Assembly: GCF_026309355.1 (NCBI RefSeq)
Contig: NZ_JAPJZK010000001.1
Location: 1,116,001-1,180,000 of the forward strand
Length of the DNA: 64,000 bases
Direction of reading: 5' to 3'
Source of the DNA: Spartinivicinus marinus
GTDB taxonomy: Bacteria > Pseudomonadota > Gammaproteobacteria > Pseudomonadales > Zooshikellaceae
In this document: in pieces, positions 45,308-54,374 of the stretch
How positions within the stretch are numbered: position 1 is the stretch's first letter
How the letters are laid out: each line of letters opens with the position of its first letter
Notes under the pieces: model-generated
What the model was told of the DNA's origin: nothing
The model's database searches: none
Seen by the model: the letters and a program-made list of their open reading frames with translations, nothing else
Made by a program: the position numbers and the translations under genes

Positions 45308-46600
45308 ATGCTTGAGGCATTATTTAAACTCAAAGCCCACAATACCTGTGTAAAAACTGAAGTATTAGCCGGTTTTACCACTTTCTTAACGATGGCGTAC
45401 ATCGTGTTTGTTAACCCCAATATGCTAGCCGCAGCGGGAATGGATCAAGGGGCTGTGTTTGTCGCTACCTGCCTGGCAGCCGCTATTGGTTGTTTGATTA
45501 TGGGGCTCTGGGCAAACTACCCCATCGCCTTAGCACCCGGAATGGGACTTAATGCCTTTTTTACTTTTACCGTCGTCAATCAGCTTCATTATCCATGGGA
45601 AGTCGCATTAGGAGCTGTCTTTATCTCCGGTATCTGTTTCTTTTTATTAAGCGCTTTTCGTATTAGAGAATGGATCATCAACAGTATCCCCATGGCATTA
45701 CGGGTAGGGATTGGCGCAGGGATTGGCTTATTTTTAGGCTTTATTGCACTAAAGAATGCCGGCTTGGTGGTCGATAACCCTGCAACATTTGTTACCTTGG
45801 GCAATATTGCCTCATTCCCTGTAGCCATGGCTGCACTAGGGTTCTTTTTAATCATTGCCCTAAGTTACCGCCAAATAACTGGCAGCGTTATGGTGAGCAT
45901 CTTAGCAGTGACAATGATTAGCCTGTTAGCCGGCCAAACCGAATACCAAGGCATTGTGTCAATGCCTCCCAGTTTGACCCCAACCTTAATGAAGCTAAAT
46001 ATTGCTGATGCTTTAGAAGTCAGCATGATCAGTATTATTTTCGCGTTTATTTTCGTTGACTTGTTTGATACCTCCGGCACTCTGATTGCTGTTGCCCAAA
46101 AAGGTAAAATGCTTGATAAGCAGGGCCGATTACCACGACTGGGCAAAGCCTTAATGGCTGATAGCTCAGCCTCAATGGCCGGGGCCATGTTAGGTACCTC
46201 GACTACCACCAGTTATATTGAAAGTGCAGCAGGTATCGAAGCAGGCGGCAGAACCGGTTTAACTGCAGTAGTTGTCGCTATTTTATTTTTATTATGCCTG
46301 TTCTTCTCGCCACTGGTTGGTACCGTACCTGCCTATGCTACAGCTCCCGCATTATTTTACGTAGCAGTACTCATGACTGGCGGACTCACTCATATTAACT
46401 GGGATGATATTACTGATGCCGCTCCTGTCGTGATTGCAGCTGTAACTATGCCGCTCACATTTTCTATTTCTAATGGCATAGCGCTTGGTTTTATTTCATA
46501 CACTATTATCAAATTACTCAGTGGTAAAACCAGCCAATTGAACCCAGCGCTATTAATCTTGAGTGTTTTATTTTTAGTTAAGTTATCCCTTTTTAATTAA
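45308..46600 (+). CDS. AzgA-type purine permease (NCS2 family)
   Basis: A 430-residue inner-membrane transporter with about 12-13 hydrophobic segments. Signature segments are GFTTFLTMAYIVFVNPNMLA, YPIALAPGMGLNAFF, FVDLFDTSGTLIAVAQ and AMLGTSTTTSYIESAAGIEAGGRTGL. These define adenine or guanine/hypoxanthine proton symporters of the AzgA group. Exact purine preference cannot be read from sequence. It is followed closely by trmA on the same strand (25 bases). Confidence 0.92.
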   Translation: MLEALFKLKAHNTCVKTEVLAGFTTFLTMAYIVFVNPNMLAAAGMDQGAVFVATCLAAAIGCLIMGLWANYPIALAPGMGLNAFFTFTVVNQLHYPWEVALGAVFISGICFFLLSAFRIREWIINSIPMALRVGIGAGIGLFLGFIALKNAGLVVDNPATFVTLGNIASFPVAMAALGFFLIIALSYRQITGSVMVSILAVTMISLLAGQTEYQGIVSMPPSLTPTLMKLNIADALEVSMISIIFAFIFVDLFDTSGTLIAVAQKGKMLDKQGRLPRLGKALMADSSASMAGAMLGTSTTTSYIESAAGIEAGGRTGLTAVVVAILFLLCLFFSPLVGTVPAYATAPALFYVAVLMTGGLTHINWDDITDAAPVVIAAVTMPLTFSISNGIALGFISYTIIKLLSGKTSQLNPALLILSVLFLVKLSLFN

Positions 46601-46625
46601 TTGAATTCTGATTGGTATAGAGCTC

Positions 46626-47711
46626 ATGGCTGTTATTGATATCGACCCTAAGCAGTACCCCCAGCAACTCAAGGAAAAGGCGGAACAGCTCAGTGCAGCT
46701 TATGCTGACTTTAACCCACCCCAGCTGGAAATTTATCCTTCGCTGCCACAGCACTACCGAATGCGGGCAGAATTTAGAATTTGGCGAGATAATGGCCGTA
46801 TTCATTACGCCATGTTCAACCCAGAAAATAAGCAAGTGATTGAGGTCACTGAGTTTCCAGTAGCGACCTTATCCATTTCTGAGTTGATGCCTAAATTATT
46901 AATCGCTTTACAAGCTGAGGAAGTTTTACACAAGCGGCTATTTCAAGTGGAATTTCTTGCTAGTCAAACAGGTGATGTATTAGTCAGTTTAATTTATCAT
47001 AAGCCATTAGATGCCAGCTGGGAACAAGCCGCTAAGCAACTAGAGCAGCAGCTGAATATTCATATTATTGGTCGCTCACGAAAACAGCGTATTGTACTGA
47101 GTCAAGACTATGTTATTGAAAAGTTGACCATTGATGAGCAAAACTACTTCTATCAACAAATCGAAAACAGTTTTACTCAACCTAACGCTCATGTTTGCGA
47201 GAAAATGTTGAGCTGGGCAACTGGGATCGCTGAAGAGCTAAGTGGTGATTTACTAGAGCTTTATTGTGGGAATGGTAATTTTACCGTGCCACTGGCTAAG
47301 CAGTTCAATAAAGTGTTAGCAACGGAAATATCAAAAACCTCTGTCAAAGCAGCAGAGTACAATTTTCAGCGTAATAATATTAAGAATGTCACCATTGCAC
47401 GAATGGCTAGTGAAGAATTAACAGAAGCTCTGAATAATGTCAGAGCCTTTCGCCGTTTAGCCCATGTAGACTTAGACGATTATCAGTTTTCCACGGTTTT
47501 TGTCGACCCACCCAGAGCTGGGCTTGATCCAGCAACAGAAGAGTTGGTTAAGCAGTTTGATAATATTATTTATATTTCCTGCAACCCAACTACACAACAG
47601 CAAAATATTACAAACCTAATGGATACCCATCAGGTAAAACGTTTTGCTTTATTTGATCAATTTCCTTACACCCACCATATGGAAGCAGGTGTATTGCTGC
47701 AAAAAAGATAA
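46626..47711 (+). CDS. trmA: tRNA (uracil-5-)-methyltransferase
   Basis: A 361-residue enzyme making 5-methyluridine at position 54 of tRNA. Features are the RNA-binding FRIWRDNGRIHYAMF, the SAM-binding LLELYCGNGNFTVPLAKQF, the VFVDPPRAGLD block and the catalytic Cys in IIYISCNPTTQQQN, with the terminal Glu in HHMEAGVLLQ. Length is typical of E. coli TrmA (366). A strong terminator follows at once. Confidence 0.96.
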   Translation: MAVIDIDPKQYPQQLKEKAEQLSAAYADFNPPQLEIYPSLPQHYRMRAEFRIWRDNGRIHYAMFNPENKQVIEVTEFPVATLSISELMPKLLIALQAEEVLHKRLFQVEFLASQTGDVLVSLIYHKPLDASWEQAAKQLEQQLNIHIIGRSRKQRIVLSQDYVIEKLTIDEQNYFYQQIENSFTQPNAHVCEKMLSWATGIAEELSGDLLELYCGNGNFTVPLAKQFNKVLATEISKTSVKAAEYNFQRNNIKNVTIARMASEELTEALNNVRAFRRLAHVDLDDYQFSTVFVDPPRAGLDPATEELVKQFDNIIYISCNPTTQQQNITNLMDTHQVKRFALFDQFPYTHHMEAGVLLQKR

Positions 47712-47715
47712 CATC

Positions 47716-47747
47716 AAAAAAAGGCTGTAAAATACAGCCTTTTTTTC
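47716..47747. terminator. Strong bidirectional terminator after trmA
   Basis: The stem AGGCTGTA/TACAGCCT (47722-47729 and 47733-47740) with a 3-base loop is flanked by seven A on the left and seven T on the right. It can end transcription in both directions, separating trmA from the small membrane gene on the minus strand. Confidence 0.92.
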
Positions 47748-47784
47748 TACTGTGCTATCTCAACTGCACTAGCTCAACTGCCTC

Positions 47785-47916
47785 CTAATGATCCGGCCGC
47801 TCAATTCGGCTTTCTACTAGCGCAACGATAATTCCTACAGCAAGCCCTGCAATCAAGATAGTGCCCAGAGAAATCATCAATGTCATACCAGCAACCGCAA
47901 CTGTTGAGCCCATCAT
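47785..47916 (-). CDS. Small single-span membrane protein (43 residues)
   Basis: ATG 47916 is preceded by AAGGGGTGAA. The product starts MMGSTVAVAG, has one long hydrophobic segment (about residues 6-34, ending LAVGIIVALVE) and a charged tail (SRIERPDH). The placement between a terminator and the next minus-strand gene, with a good ribosome site, supports a real micro-protein. Function unknown. Confidence 0.58.
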   Translation of the reverse strand: MMGSTVAVAGMTLMISLGTILIAGLAVGIIVALVESRIERPDH

Positions 47917-47990
47917 TTCACCCCTTTGCATCTATCAAAGAATATAAGCAATAGATTAAAAGAGAGGATTAACTCCTGAGTTGATTAAGA

Positions 47991-48491
47991 TCAACGGCGC
48001 TTGCATTTATAATCAATAGTTCCACCAATATGGGAGCCTGCTTGAAAAATATAATGAGCACTCACCTCTTTATTGAGACTTTTTGGTAGAACAAAAGAAC
48101 CCCACATACCACCACCATCAAAACCATTGGTGGTCACTGCATTAAAAGGCTTAAACTGATAATGATCATGGTAAACAACGGGGTTATAATCTGGGTTTTG
48201 ATAAAGTCGGCCAAATCGAAATAAAGCATAATAACCATAACGATCAGCTAAAATAGAAGGCCCAGTTTCATCAGTTACTAACACATGACCAAGGGCCTGA
48301 GTTAAATAAATTAACCCCTTTTCATCCTTCATCAACTTCATCTCAAACCGAGAATTCACTGGCGCACCCGCTCCATTCTGACGTATTTTTCCATCGGCAT
48401 AACACAAATACCGTGCTACATAATCATCAGCAATTGCTACTTGGCTGCTGGCAGCCCAAAGTGAAGCAAAAAATAAACAATAACGTTTCAA
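47991..48491 (-). CDS. Secreted protein, unknown function
   Basis: From TTG 48491, preceded by AAGGAA, the product is 166 residues with a signal peptide (LKRYCLFFASLWAASSQVAIA) cut before DDYVARYL. A longer frame to 48533 also begins with TTG and would bury the signal. The mature part has two Cys that could pair (YLCYADGK and DYKCKRR), and a Gly-rich GFDGGGMWGSFVLP turn. It is likely periplasmic or extracellular. No family recognised. Confidence 0.62.
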   Translation of the reverse strand: MKRYCLFFASLWAASSQVAIADDYVARYLCYADGKIRQNGAGAPVNSRFEMKLMKDEKGLIYLTQALGHVLVTDETGPSILADRYGYYALFRFGRLYQNPDYNPVVYHDHYQFKPFNAVTTNGFDGGGMWGSFVLPKSLNKEVSAHYIFQAGSHIGGTIDYKCKRR

Positions 48492-49116
48492 GGTTGGTTC
48501 CTTAAGTAAAGGTTTGCTTTTGAAAGTAAACAACTTAAAACCAAAAAAACTTCAATTTAGTTTTAAGTAACACTAAAACAGCAGTTTCTTATTTATAAAA
48601 TAAAAACAACACAAAAAAAGCAACATACAATAAATATTTTATTCAGACTGAATAGTCATTTATAGACCAATAGACTAGATGCAACATCCTGCTGTATTTA
48701 AGAATCTTTAGAGATAGACTTTAATTGAAGGACTTTTACTCCCTAAAGCCATTTATATCGCATTTAACAATCCAACATTTACTAAAGTCGAATAAAAAAA
48801 ACTTTCTTTTCAAGTTAAAGTTTAGTAACAATACACCCTCAGTCATAACAGATATTAACCAGACAAATAACTAAAGCGAGTTTCATAATAATAAAAAGTT
48901 TTTATTCACTTACTTAACCATTAATAAATCTAAATCCTACCACTACTAACTAGCAGTTAGCTGTAGTGTGCAGGTTACATTTTAGCCTATTAGTTTATTA
49001 AAACTTATCGGGCAGGTGGTTTTTTGCCAAAAAATACGGCAGGTAAGTGAGTAAGAAGTAGCTATAGCCTTTTATAAAAAAGGGTATAAAACAACCTTTA
49101 GGAGTAGATAATAACA
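48492..49116. other. AT-rich gene-free region upstream of the porin
   Basis: About 620 bases of AT-rich DNA separating divergent genes. Near its right end CCTTTT/AAAAGG (49067-49082) may form a small hairpin ahead of AGGAG at 49100-49104, the ribosome site of the porin. No further element or frame recognised. Confidence 0.5.
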
Positions 49117-50436
49117 ATGCATATATTCAAACGCACCGCGCTTTGTACCGCTATCGTGGCCGCATCTTCGTTTAATATGGTAACCCATGCAGATGAAGGT
49201 TTTATTGAGGGCAGCTCGTTAGATGCAGTTCTTCGGAATGTTTATTTTAACCGGGATGGCCGCCACGGCTCTGACTATGACAATAGAGAATGGATACAAG
49301 GTCTCCAACTCAATTATACATCCGGTTACTTTGCAGACATCATAGGGTTTGATGCTTCTTATTATGGCGCTTGGGATTTAGACTCCCCAGGTAATAATTT
49401 TACTCATTTACCTGCAGATGGAAGAAATCCTAAAGAAACTAACGATATAAGCCTGCTAGGCCAAGCTTATGTGAAAGTAAAGTTAGGTGACGATGATTTA
49501 AATTTTAATTTCAAACATGGTCGAATGCGTCGTGACACGAACCTAATTCAAGGTTCTGGTTCCCGTGCTGTACCCAGCTCTGTATATGGCACTGCAGCTG
49601 ACATCAATGTTCATGGACTAAAGTTACATGGTACTTATTTAACCGAAGGATCATGGCGTAATATGGGACACTTTGAGCACTTTGGTGATGGTACTGAAGA
49701 AGTTAACTACATTCAAAGCTATGGCTTAGCTTATGAGTTTGATAATGGCTTAGGCTTTGAATATGACTGGGGAGAATCAAACAGCTTTTTAGAAGGACAA
49801 CAGTTCAAGGTTTACCACACATTCAGCTTAGCTGATAATACCCAACTCTATCTAGAAGGCATTCATCATAGAGTTAAAGAAAATGGTGATGCTTTTATTC
49901 GAAGTAAAATAAATAAAGACAGAACCGCGGCCCAAGCAGCTAGTTTTGACGGTTATGATTCCCAAAACACCCAACTCCTAGCCAAACTTACAGTAGATGA
50001 ATTAACGCTAAAAACAGCTTACCATCAAACTAAAGGTGCAGATTTTGAATATGATTGGGCAGCTTCTCCCTCAGGTTTTGGAGGATTTAATTCCATGGTT
50101 CCCTACTGGTCAGACTTTATTTGTAAAGACCAAAAGGCAATAATGGTTGGCTTTGAGTATGACTTTGCAGGAGTTGGGGTACCTGGACTTACCTTAGAAG
50201 CAGGCTATAGAAAAGGCTTTGATGGCGATAAGAACAACACTGGCATTGAGACGACTAGCCGTGGCAACAAGGAATGGGGCAGGGATACAACCATCGCTTA
50301 TGAATTTCAAACAGCTGCACTTAAAGGTTTAAAACTTAAGTGGACTAACTATACCCATAGAGAAGCATCTGGCCTAAAAAATGAAGATATAGACAACAAC
50401 CAAATTTACATTGATTACACCTTCAACATCTTCTAG
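49117..50436 (+). CDS. OprD-family outer membrane porin
   Basis: A 439-residue beta-barrel protein. A signal peptide ends near THA|DEGF. The mature start SSLDAVLRNVYFNRDGR followed by DNREWIQGLQLNYTSGYFAD and GFDASYYGAWDLDSPG is typical of OprD porins. Later alternating strands (GRMRRDTNLIQGSGSRAVP, GTYLTEGSWRN) and the C-terminal aromatic (YIDYTFNIF) fit an 18-strand barrel. Members take up amino acids, peptides or aromatic acids; substrate not assignable. A terminator follows. Confidence 0.9.
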   Translation: MHIFKRTALCTAIVAASSFNMVTHADEGFIEGSSLDAVLRNVYFNRDGRHGSDYDNREWIQGLQLNYTSGYFADIIGFDASYYGAWDLDSPGNNFTHLPADGRNPKETNDISLLGQAYVKVKLGDDDLNFNFKHGRMRRDTNLIQGSGSRAVPSSVYGTAADINVHGLKLHGTYLTEGSWRNMGHFEHFGDGTEEVNYIQSYGLAYEFDNGLGFEYDWGESNSFLEGQQFKVYHTFSLADNTQLYLEGIHHRVKENGDAFIRSKINKDRTAAQAASFDGYDSQNTQLLAKLTVDELTLKTAYHQTKGADFEYDWAASPSGFGGFNSMVPYWSDFICKDQKAIMVGFEYDFAGVGVPGLTLEAGYRKGFDGDKNNTGIETTSRGNKEWGRDTTIAYEFQTAALKGLKLKWTNYTHREASGLKNEDIDNNQIYIDYTFNIF

Positions 50437-50501
50437 TAATTACTCCTAATCATTAAACACGACTAGACGTGTACATTATCTAATGACCTACTATTCCTTT
50501 C

Positions 50502-50530
50502 AGCCTGTCATTTTTGACAGGCTTTTTTAT
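50502..50530 (+). terminator. Intrinsic terminator after the porin
   Basis: AGCCTGTCA (50502-50510) pairs perfectly with TGACAGGCT (50514-50522) around a 3-base loop and is followed by TTTTTTATTT. A canonical rho-independent terminator on the plus strand. Confidence 0.93.
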
Positions 50531-50682
50531 TTACAACACTTACCGCAACTGTGAAAGAAATCACGTTATTTTTAGTCCTTGCTAATACAATGATTGTCGT
50601 TTAAATGGACTATATCCCTTACTTTGGGCATTTTGCAATCAAATTGAATAATGTAAATAGCGACTAACAAGGACTGTTAATC

Positions 50683-51171
50683 ATGCGAAAACTCTTCATC
50701 AATACATTTGCGGCCATTTCATTACTGTCTGCCAATGTCACCATGGCAGATTACAGCCTGGCTGACCCAATTTCAGAGCCTCTACCCTATTCAGTCATTG
50801 ACCAAGGAGTTTATAGTGTTGAAGAGTCTAAAAAGCTCGAAGTGATTACCGACCAAGGTACTTTAGCAGCCCGCTATTATGCAGAAAATCCAAGTGGAGG
50901 CACAGGGTTACCCATTATTGATTTTAATGAATATTTAGTGCTGGGCATTTATATGGGTACTCAACCCAGCGGCGGTTTTATGATTGAAGTAGCAGATGTA
51001 CGGGAGAAAGAAAATAAAGTCATTGCGACAGTTAACTCAATAGAACCGGGAAAACGCTGCGCAGTGATTACTTCTCTTACATCACCCTACCAGTTAGTGC
51101 AGGTAAAAATTCCTCATGCTCCAATGCAGGTAGTATTTAAAGAAACCAATCAGGTTATGGAGTGTGAATAA
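50683..51171 (+). CDS. Secreted PrcB-like protein
   Basis: A 162-residue protein with a signal peptide ending near TMA|DYSL. The C-terminal half has the PrcB_C layout: NEYLVLGIYMGTQPSGGFMI EV-type strand, then NKVIATVNSIEPGKRC and a final SPYQLVQVKIP strand. In Treponema PrcB stabilises a protease complex; in most bacteria the role of this domain is unknown. Two Cys in the mature part could form a disulfide. Spacing suggests its own transcript. Confidence 0.75.
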   Translation: MRKLFINTFAAISLLSANVTMADYSLADPISEPLPYSVIDQGVYSVEESKKLEVITDQGTLAARYYAENPSGGTGLPIIDFNEYLVLGIYMGTQPSGGFMIEVADVREKENKVIATVNSIEPGKRCAVITSLTSPYQLVQVKIPHAPMQVVFKETNQVMECE

Positions 51172-51233
51172 GTAAGTTTTTCCTCCCAGCACCGAAAAGG
51201 AAGGGAAGATTAGCACAATGGCACAATCCAACC

Positions 51234-51255
51234 GCCCCCTTTTTTCAAAGGGGGC
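51234..51255. terminator. Hairpin after the PrcB-like gene
   Basis: GCCCCCTTT (51234-51242) pairs perfectly with AAAGGGGGC (51247-51255) around a 4-base loop. There is no clean T tract on either side, so it may be a weak terminator or a repeat remnant. It lies 63 bases past the gene's stop. Confidence 0.5.
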
Positions 51256-51407
51256 ATCAATTTTTGCGAAGCCATCAAAATATATAGTAGAGAGAAGCCC
51301 CTTATTAATACAACATCCATTGATCTGACACAAAAACATCACTTTACTTAAATGCTATATTTATAAGAGGATCCGAGTATTGCACTCACAATTATGTTAA
51401 AAACACG

Positions 51408-51833
51408 ATGAGCGACTTTGAAAATATATTCGACGCCAGTTATGAGCGAGTGTTAGGCAAAGAAATTAATGCCAGATCATTTTTTGATGCCTTTTATCTT
51501 AACTTTACCAATAAATCAGATGCAATTGCCAGAGCCTTTGCTAACACTGATATGAGCAAGCAAAAACGGTTATTAGAAAAGTCTTTTTATAAACTACTCA
51601 CTTTTTATGCCACCAATAATGCCACAGACTATTTAGAAAAAATTGCGATTCAGCACAATCGCCTTCACCTTAATATTCTGCCTGAATGGTATGACATCTG
51701 GTTAGAAGCCCTTGTAGAAACCGTTGCCCAATATGATGACGAGTTTTCAGATAATATAGAGCTTGCCTGGCGACTGGTTTTAGCTAGTGGAATCACCTAT
51801 ATGAAGTTTAAATATAGTCATGTTGAGGAGTAA
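51408..51833 (+). CDS. Single-domain bacterial globin
   Basis: A 141-residue all-helical protein that fits the globin pattern: ARSFFDAFYLNFTNKSD (A-B helices), DMSKQKRLLEKSFYKLL (E helix), EKIAIQHNRLHLNILPEWYD with the likely proximal His, then IWLEALVETVAQYD and AWRLVLASGITYMKFKY. It would bind heme and an oxygen or nitric-oxide type ligand, or act as a sensor. Standalone gene with no linked output domain. Confidence 0.8.
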   Translation: MSDFENIFDASYERVLGKEINARSFFDAFYLNFTNKSDAIARAFANTDMSKQKRLLEKSFYKLLTFYATNNATDYLEKIAIQHNRLHLNILPEWYDIWLEALVETVAQYDDEFSDNIELAWRLVLASGITYMKFKYSHVEE

Positions 51834-51954
51834 ACCCTCCTTTTTTCAGGCGAAGCAGTCCCCTCCAGACCAATAACAGTACAATTTTCAGCCCTTCCCC
51901 CAGCCTTTGATACTTTGAAGCTAAACTGATAAGAAAGTATGGCTGGGTCATTCT

Positions 51955-54345
51955 ATGAAACAACAAACAGACAAGTTAAAGCTCAGTGTTGAACGGCTGA
52001 AGACCACTATTTCTCACAATGACTTTCCATTTGCTACCACAGATAAGCTAAAGCCCTACTATGGCATTTTAGGCCAGGATAGAGCCGTTACTGCCTTGCA
52101 GTTCGGCGTGGCTATGCAGCAAAGTGGCTATCATATGTATGTGATGGGAAGACCTGGTAGCGGTCGCAACTCTTATGTAAAAGCTTTTCTTGATAAAGAA
52201 GCTAAGCGACAAACGACCCCGCATGATTATTTATATGTAAATAATTATAGACTCACTAGAGAGCCTTTTGTTTTAGCTTTGCCTGCAGGGATGGCTAATA
52301 TTTTTAGAGATGATTTTGAACAGCTATTGGATAATTTATTAGCCACATTCCCCGCCGCCTTTGAACATCCCAGTTATCAACAACAAAAAGCCAGAGTTGA
52401 ACAAGAATTTAACCAACAATACGACCGTGCTATCGATACAGTCGAAAAAGCAGCTTTAAAGCATAGCATTGCACTATTCAAAGATACCAACACCATCAGC
52501 TTTACTCCTGTGAAAGGGGGGAAAATGATGGATGAAGCCGAGTTTGCCAGTTTACCCGATGACGAACGAGAAGCCTTTCATCAACATATTTCTCACCTGG
52601 AGATATTACTCAATGAGGCTCTGGTAGGACTCCCACAATGGAAGCGGGAATCATCGGACAAAATGCGCAAACTTAACCGGCAAACCATTAATCGAGCTAT
52701 CGCTCCTCTATTTCGTCCCTTACATGATAAATATAAAGGAATGGCAAAAATCCAAGACTTTCTTCAAGCCACTAAAGAGCAGTTACACAAGACAGTGATC
52801 GAGTTATTAGTTGAAGAAAGTGAGGAAGCGCGAGAAGATGCCGAAAAGAAAGAAGCATTAACTAGTGAGTTTGCTCCTAATTTAGTCGTAGCACGAGATA
52901 AAACAGCAGGCGCCCCTGTTATTCATGAGTCACACCCTAGCTACCGAAACCTATTTGGACGAGTTGAATACAGCAGTGACTTAGGTACGTTAGTCACTAA
53001 TTTTCGTCACATTTGCCCTGGATCGCTACACCAAGCTAATGGTGGTTACCTGATTATTGATGCCGATAAACTACTGACTGAACCTCATGTGTGGGATGCA
53101 TTAAAAAGAGCATTAAAAGAAGAGGAAATACGGCTTGAGTCGCTTGTTTCTGAACTGGGGTTAGTCAATACGATAAGCCTGAATCCTCAACCTATTCCCT
53201 TGAAGGTAAAAATAGTACTGATTGGCGACCGAGAAACCTACCACCTACTCCAAGCCTACGACAGCGATTTTCACAAACTATTTAAAGTGACCGTCGATTT
53301 TGATGATGAAATATTACTTAATGAAGAAACCAAAGATGGCTTTGCCCGACTAATGCAAACCTATGTCGAAAAAAATCTATTTAAACCGCTTACTTCTGCA
53401 GCTGTTGCACGATTAATTGAACATAGCTTACGGTTAGCGGAAAATAAATCTAAACTATCAGCCTCATTCAGAGATATGTTTGACTTAGTCAGTGAAGCGA
53501 ACTGCTTAAGACGAATGGCGAGAGATAAATTAATTGAGGTAGAACATATTGAACGAGCCCTTCATGGCCAAGAGTGGCGCACTAATCGCCTGTCTAGTGA
53601 GATTATGGATGACATGCTGGACAATACTATTTTAATTGATACTCAAGGAGAATATGTTGGTAAAATAAATGGCTTAACTGTACTGGATTTAGGCAACAAT
53701 TGCATTGGAACCCCTTCAAGAATCTCCGCAACTGTTTTTCCAGGCACTGCCGGTATTGTTGATATTGAACGAGAGGCAGAGCTAGGTCAGGCTATTCACT
53801 CCAAAGGCGTCATGATTTTATCAGGTTATTTAGGTCAAAAATATGCGCAGGATTTTCCACTTAATTTGACCGCCAATATTGCCCTTGAACAATCCTACGG
53901 CAAGGTGGATGGTGATAGCGCCTCTCTGGCTGAGCTGTGCTGCTTGATCTCGGCCATCACTCAAATCCCTCTTTCCCAAAGCCTAGCTTTAACCGGTTCA
54001 ATTAATCAATATGGTGAAGTACAAGCCGTTGGCGGAATTAATGAAAAGATAGAAGGCTTTTTCAAGCTGTGTGAAAAAAGAGGCCTCACCGGTAATCAAG
54101 GAGTGATTATTCCAGCTGCCAATGTAAAAAACCTAATGCTTAATCAACCAGTGGTCGAGGCCGTCACTGCCGATAAGTTTGCTATTTATGCCATTAACAA
54201 AGTTGATCAAGCATTAGAATTACTCACCCACCGTCCAGTAGGTGAACTTGATGAAAACCATCAATACCCTACTAATTCGATTAATGGGATTGCCATTACT
54301 AAATTAAAAAAATTGGCTGAGCTGGCTAATAATCATCACCATTAA
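51955..54345 (+). CDS. Lon-related ATP-dependent protease
   Basis: A 796-residue protein of the Lon-related AAA_32 plus Lon_C type. The nucleotide site reads MGRPGSGRNSYV, with Arg where the Walker Lys is expected, and GGYLIIDADKLL serves as Walker B. A long helical insertion interrupts the ATPase core. The C-terminal protease domain has the Ser-Lys pair Ser655 (GDSASLAE) and Lys698 (GGINEKIEGFF). It lacks the Lon N-terminal domain. It sits just upstream of the phosphorylase gene in a convergent arrangement. Function in protein quality control is inferred from the family. Confidence 0.92.
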   Translation: MKQQTDKLKLSVERLKTTISHNDFPFATTDKLKPYYGILGQDRAVTALQFGVAMQQSGYHMYVMGRPGSGRNSYVKAFLDKEAKRQTTPHDYLYVNNYRLTREPFVLALPAGMANIFRDDFEQLLDNLLATFPAAFEHPSYQQQKARVEQEFNQQYDRAIDTVEKAALKHSIALFKDTNTISFTPVKGGKMMDEAEFASLPDDEREAFHQHISHLEILLNEALVGLPQWKRESSDKMRKLNRQTINRAIAPLFRPLHDKYKGMAKIQDFLQATKEQLHKTVIELLVEESEEAREDAEKKEALTSEFAPNLVVARDKTAGAPVIHESHPSYRNLFGRVEYSSDLGTLVTNFRHICPGSLHQANGGYLIIDADKLLTEPHVWDALKRALKEEEIRLESLVSELGLVNTISLNPQPIPLKVKIVLIGDRETYHLLQAYDSDFHKLFKVTVDFDDEILLNEETKDGFARLMQTYVEKNLFKPLTSAAVARLIEHSLRLAENKSKLSASFRDMFDLVSEANCLRRMARDKLIEVEHIERALHGQEWRTNRLSSEIMDDMLDNTILIDTQGEYVGKINGLTVLDLGNNCIGTPSRISATVFPGTAGIVDIEREAELGQAIHSKGVMILSGYLGQKYAQDFPLNLTANIALEQSYGKVDGDSASLAELCCLISAITQIPLSQSLALTGSINQYGEVQAVGGINEKIEGFFKLCEKRGLTGNQGVIIPAANVKNLMLNQPVVEAVTADKFAIYAINKVDQALELLTHRPVGELDENHQYPTNSINGIAITKLKKLAELANNHHH

Positions 54346-54374
54346 GCGATTAACATTTACAATAACAATAAGCT

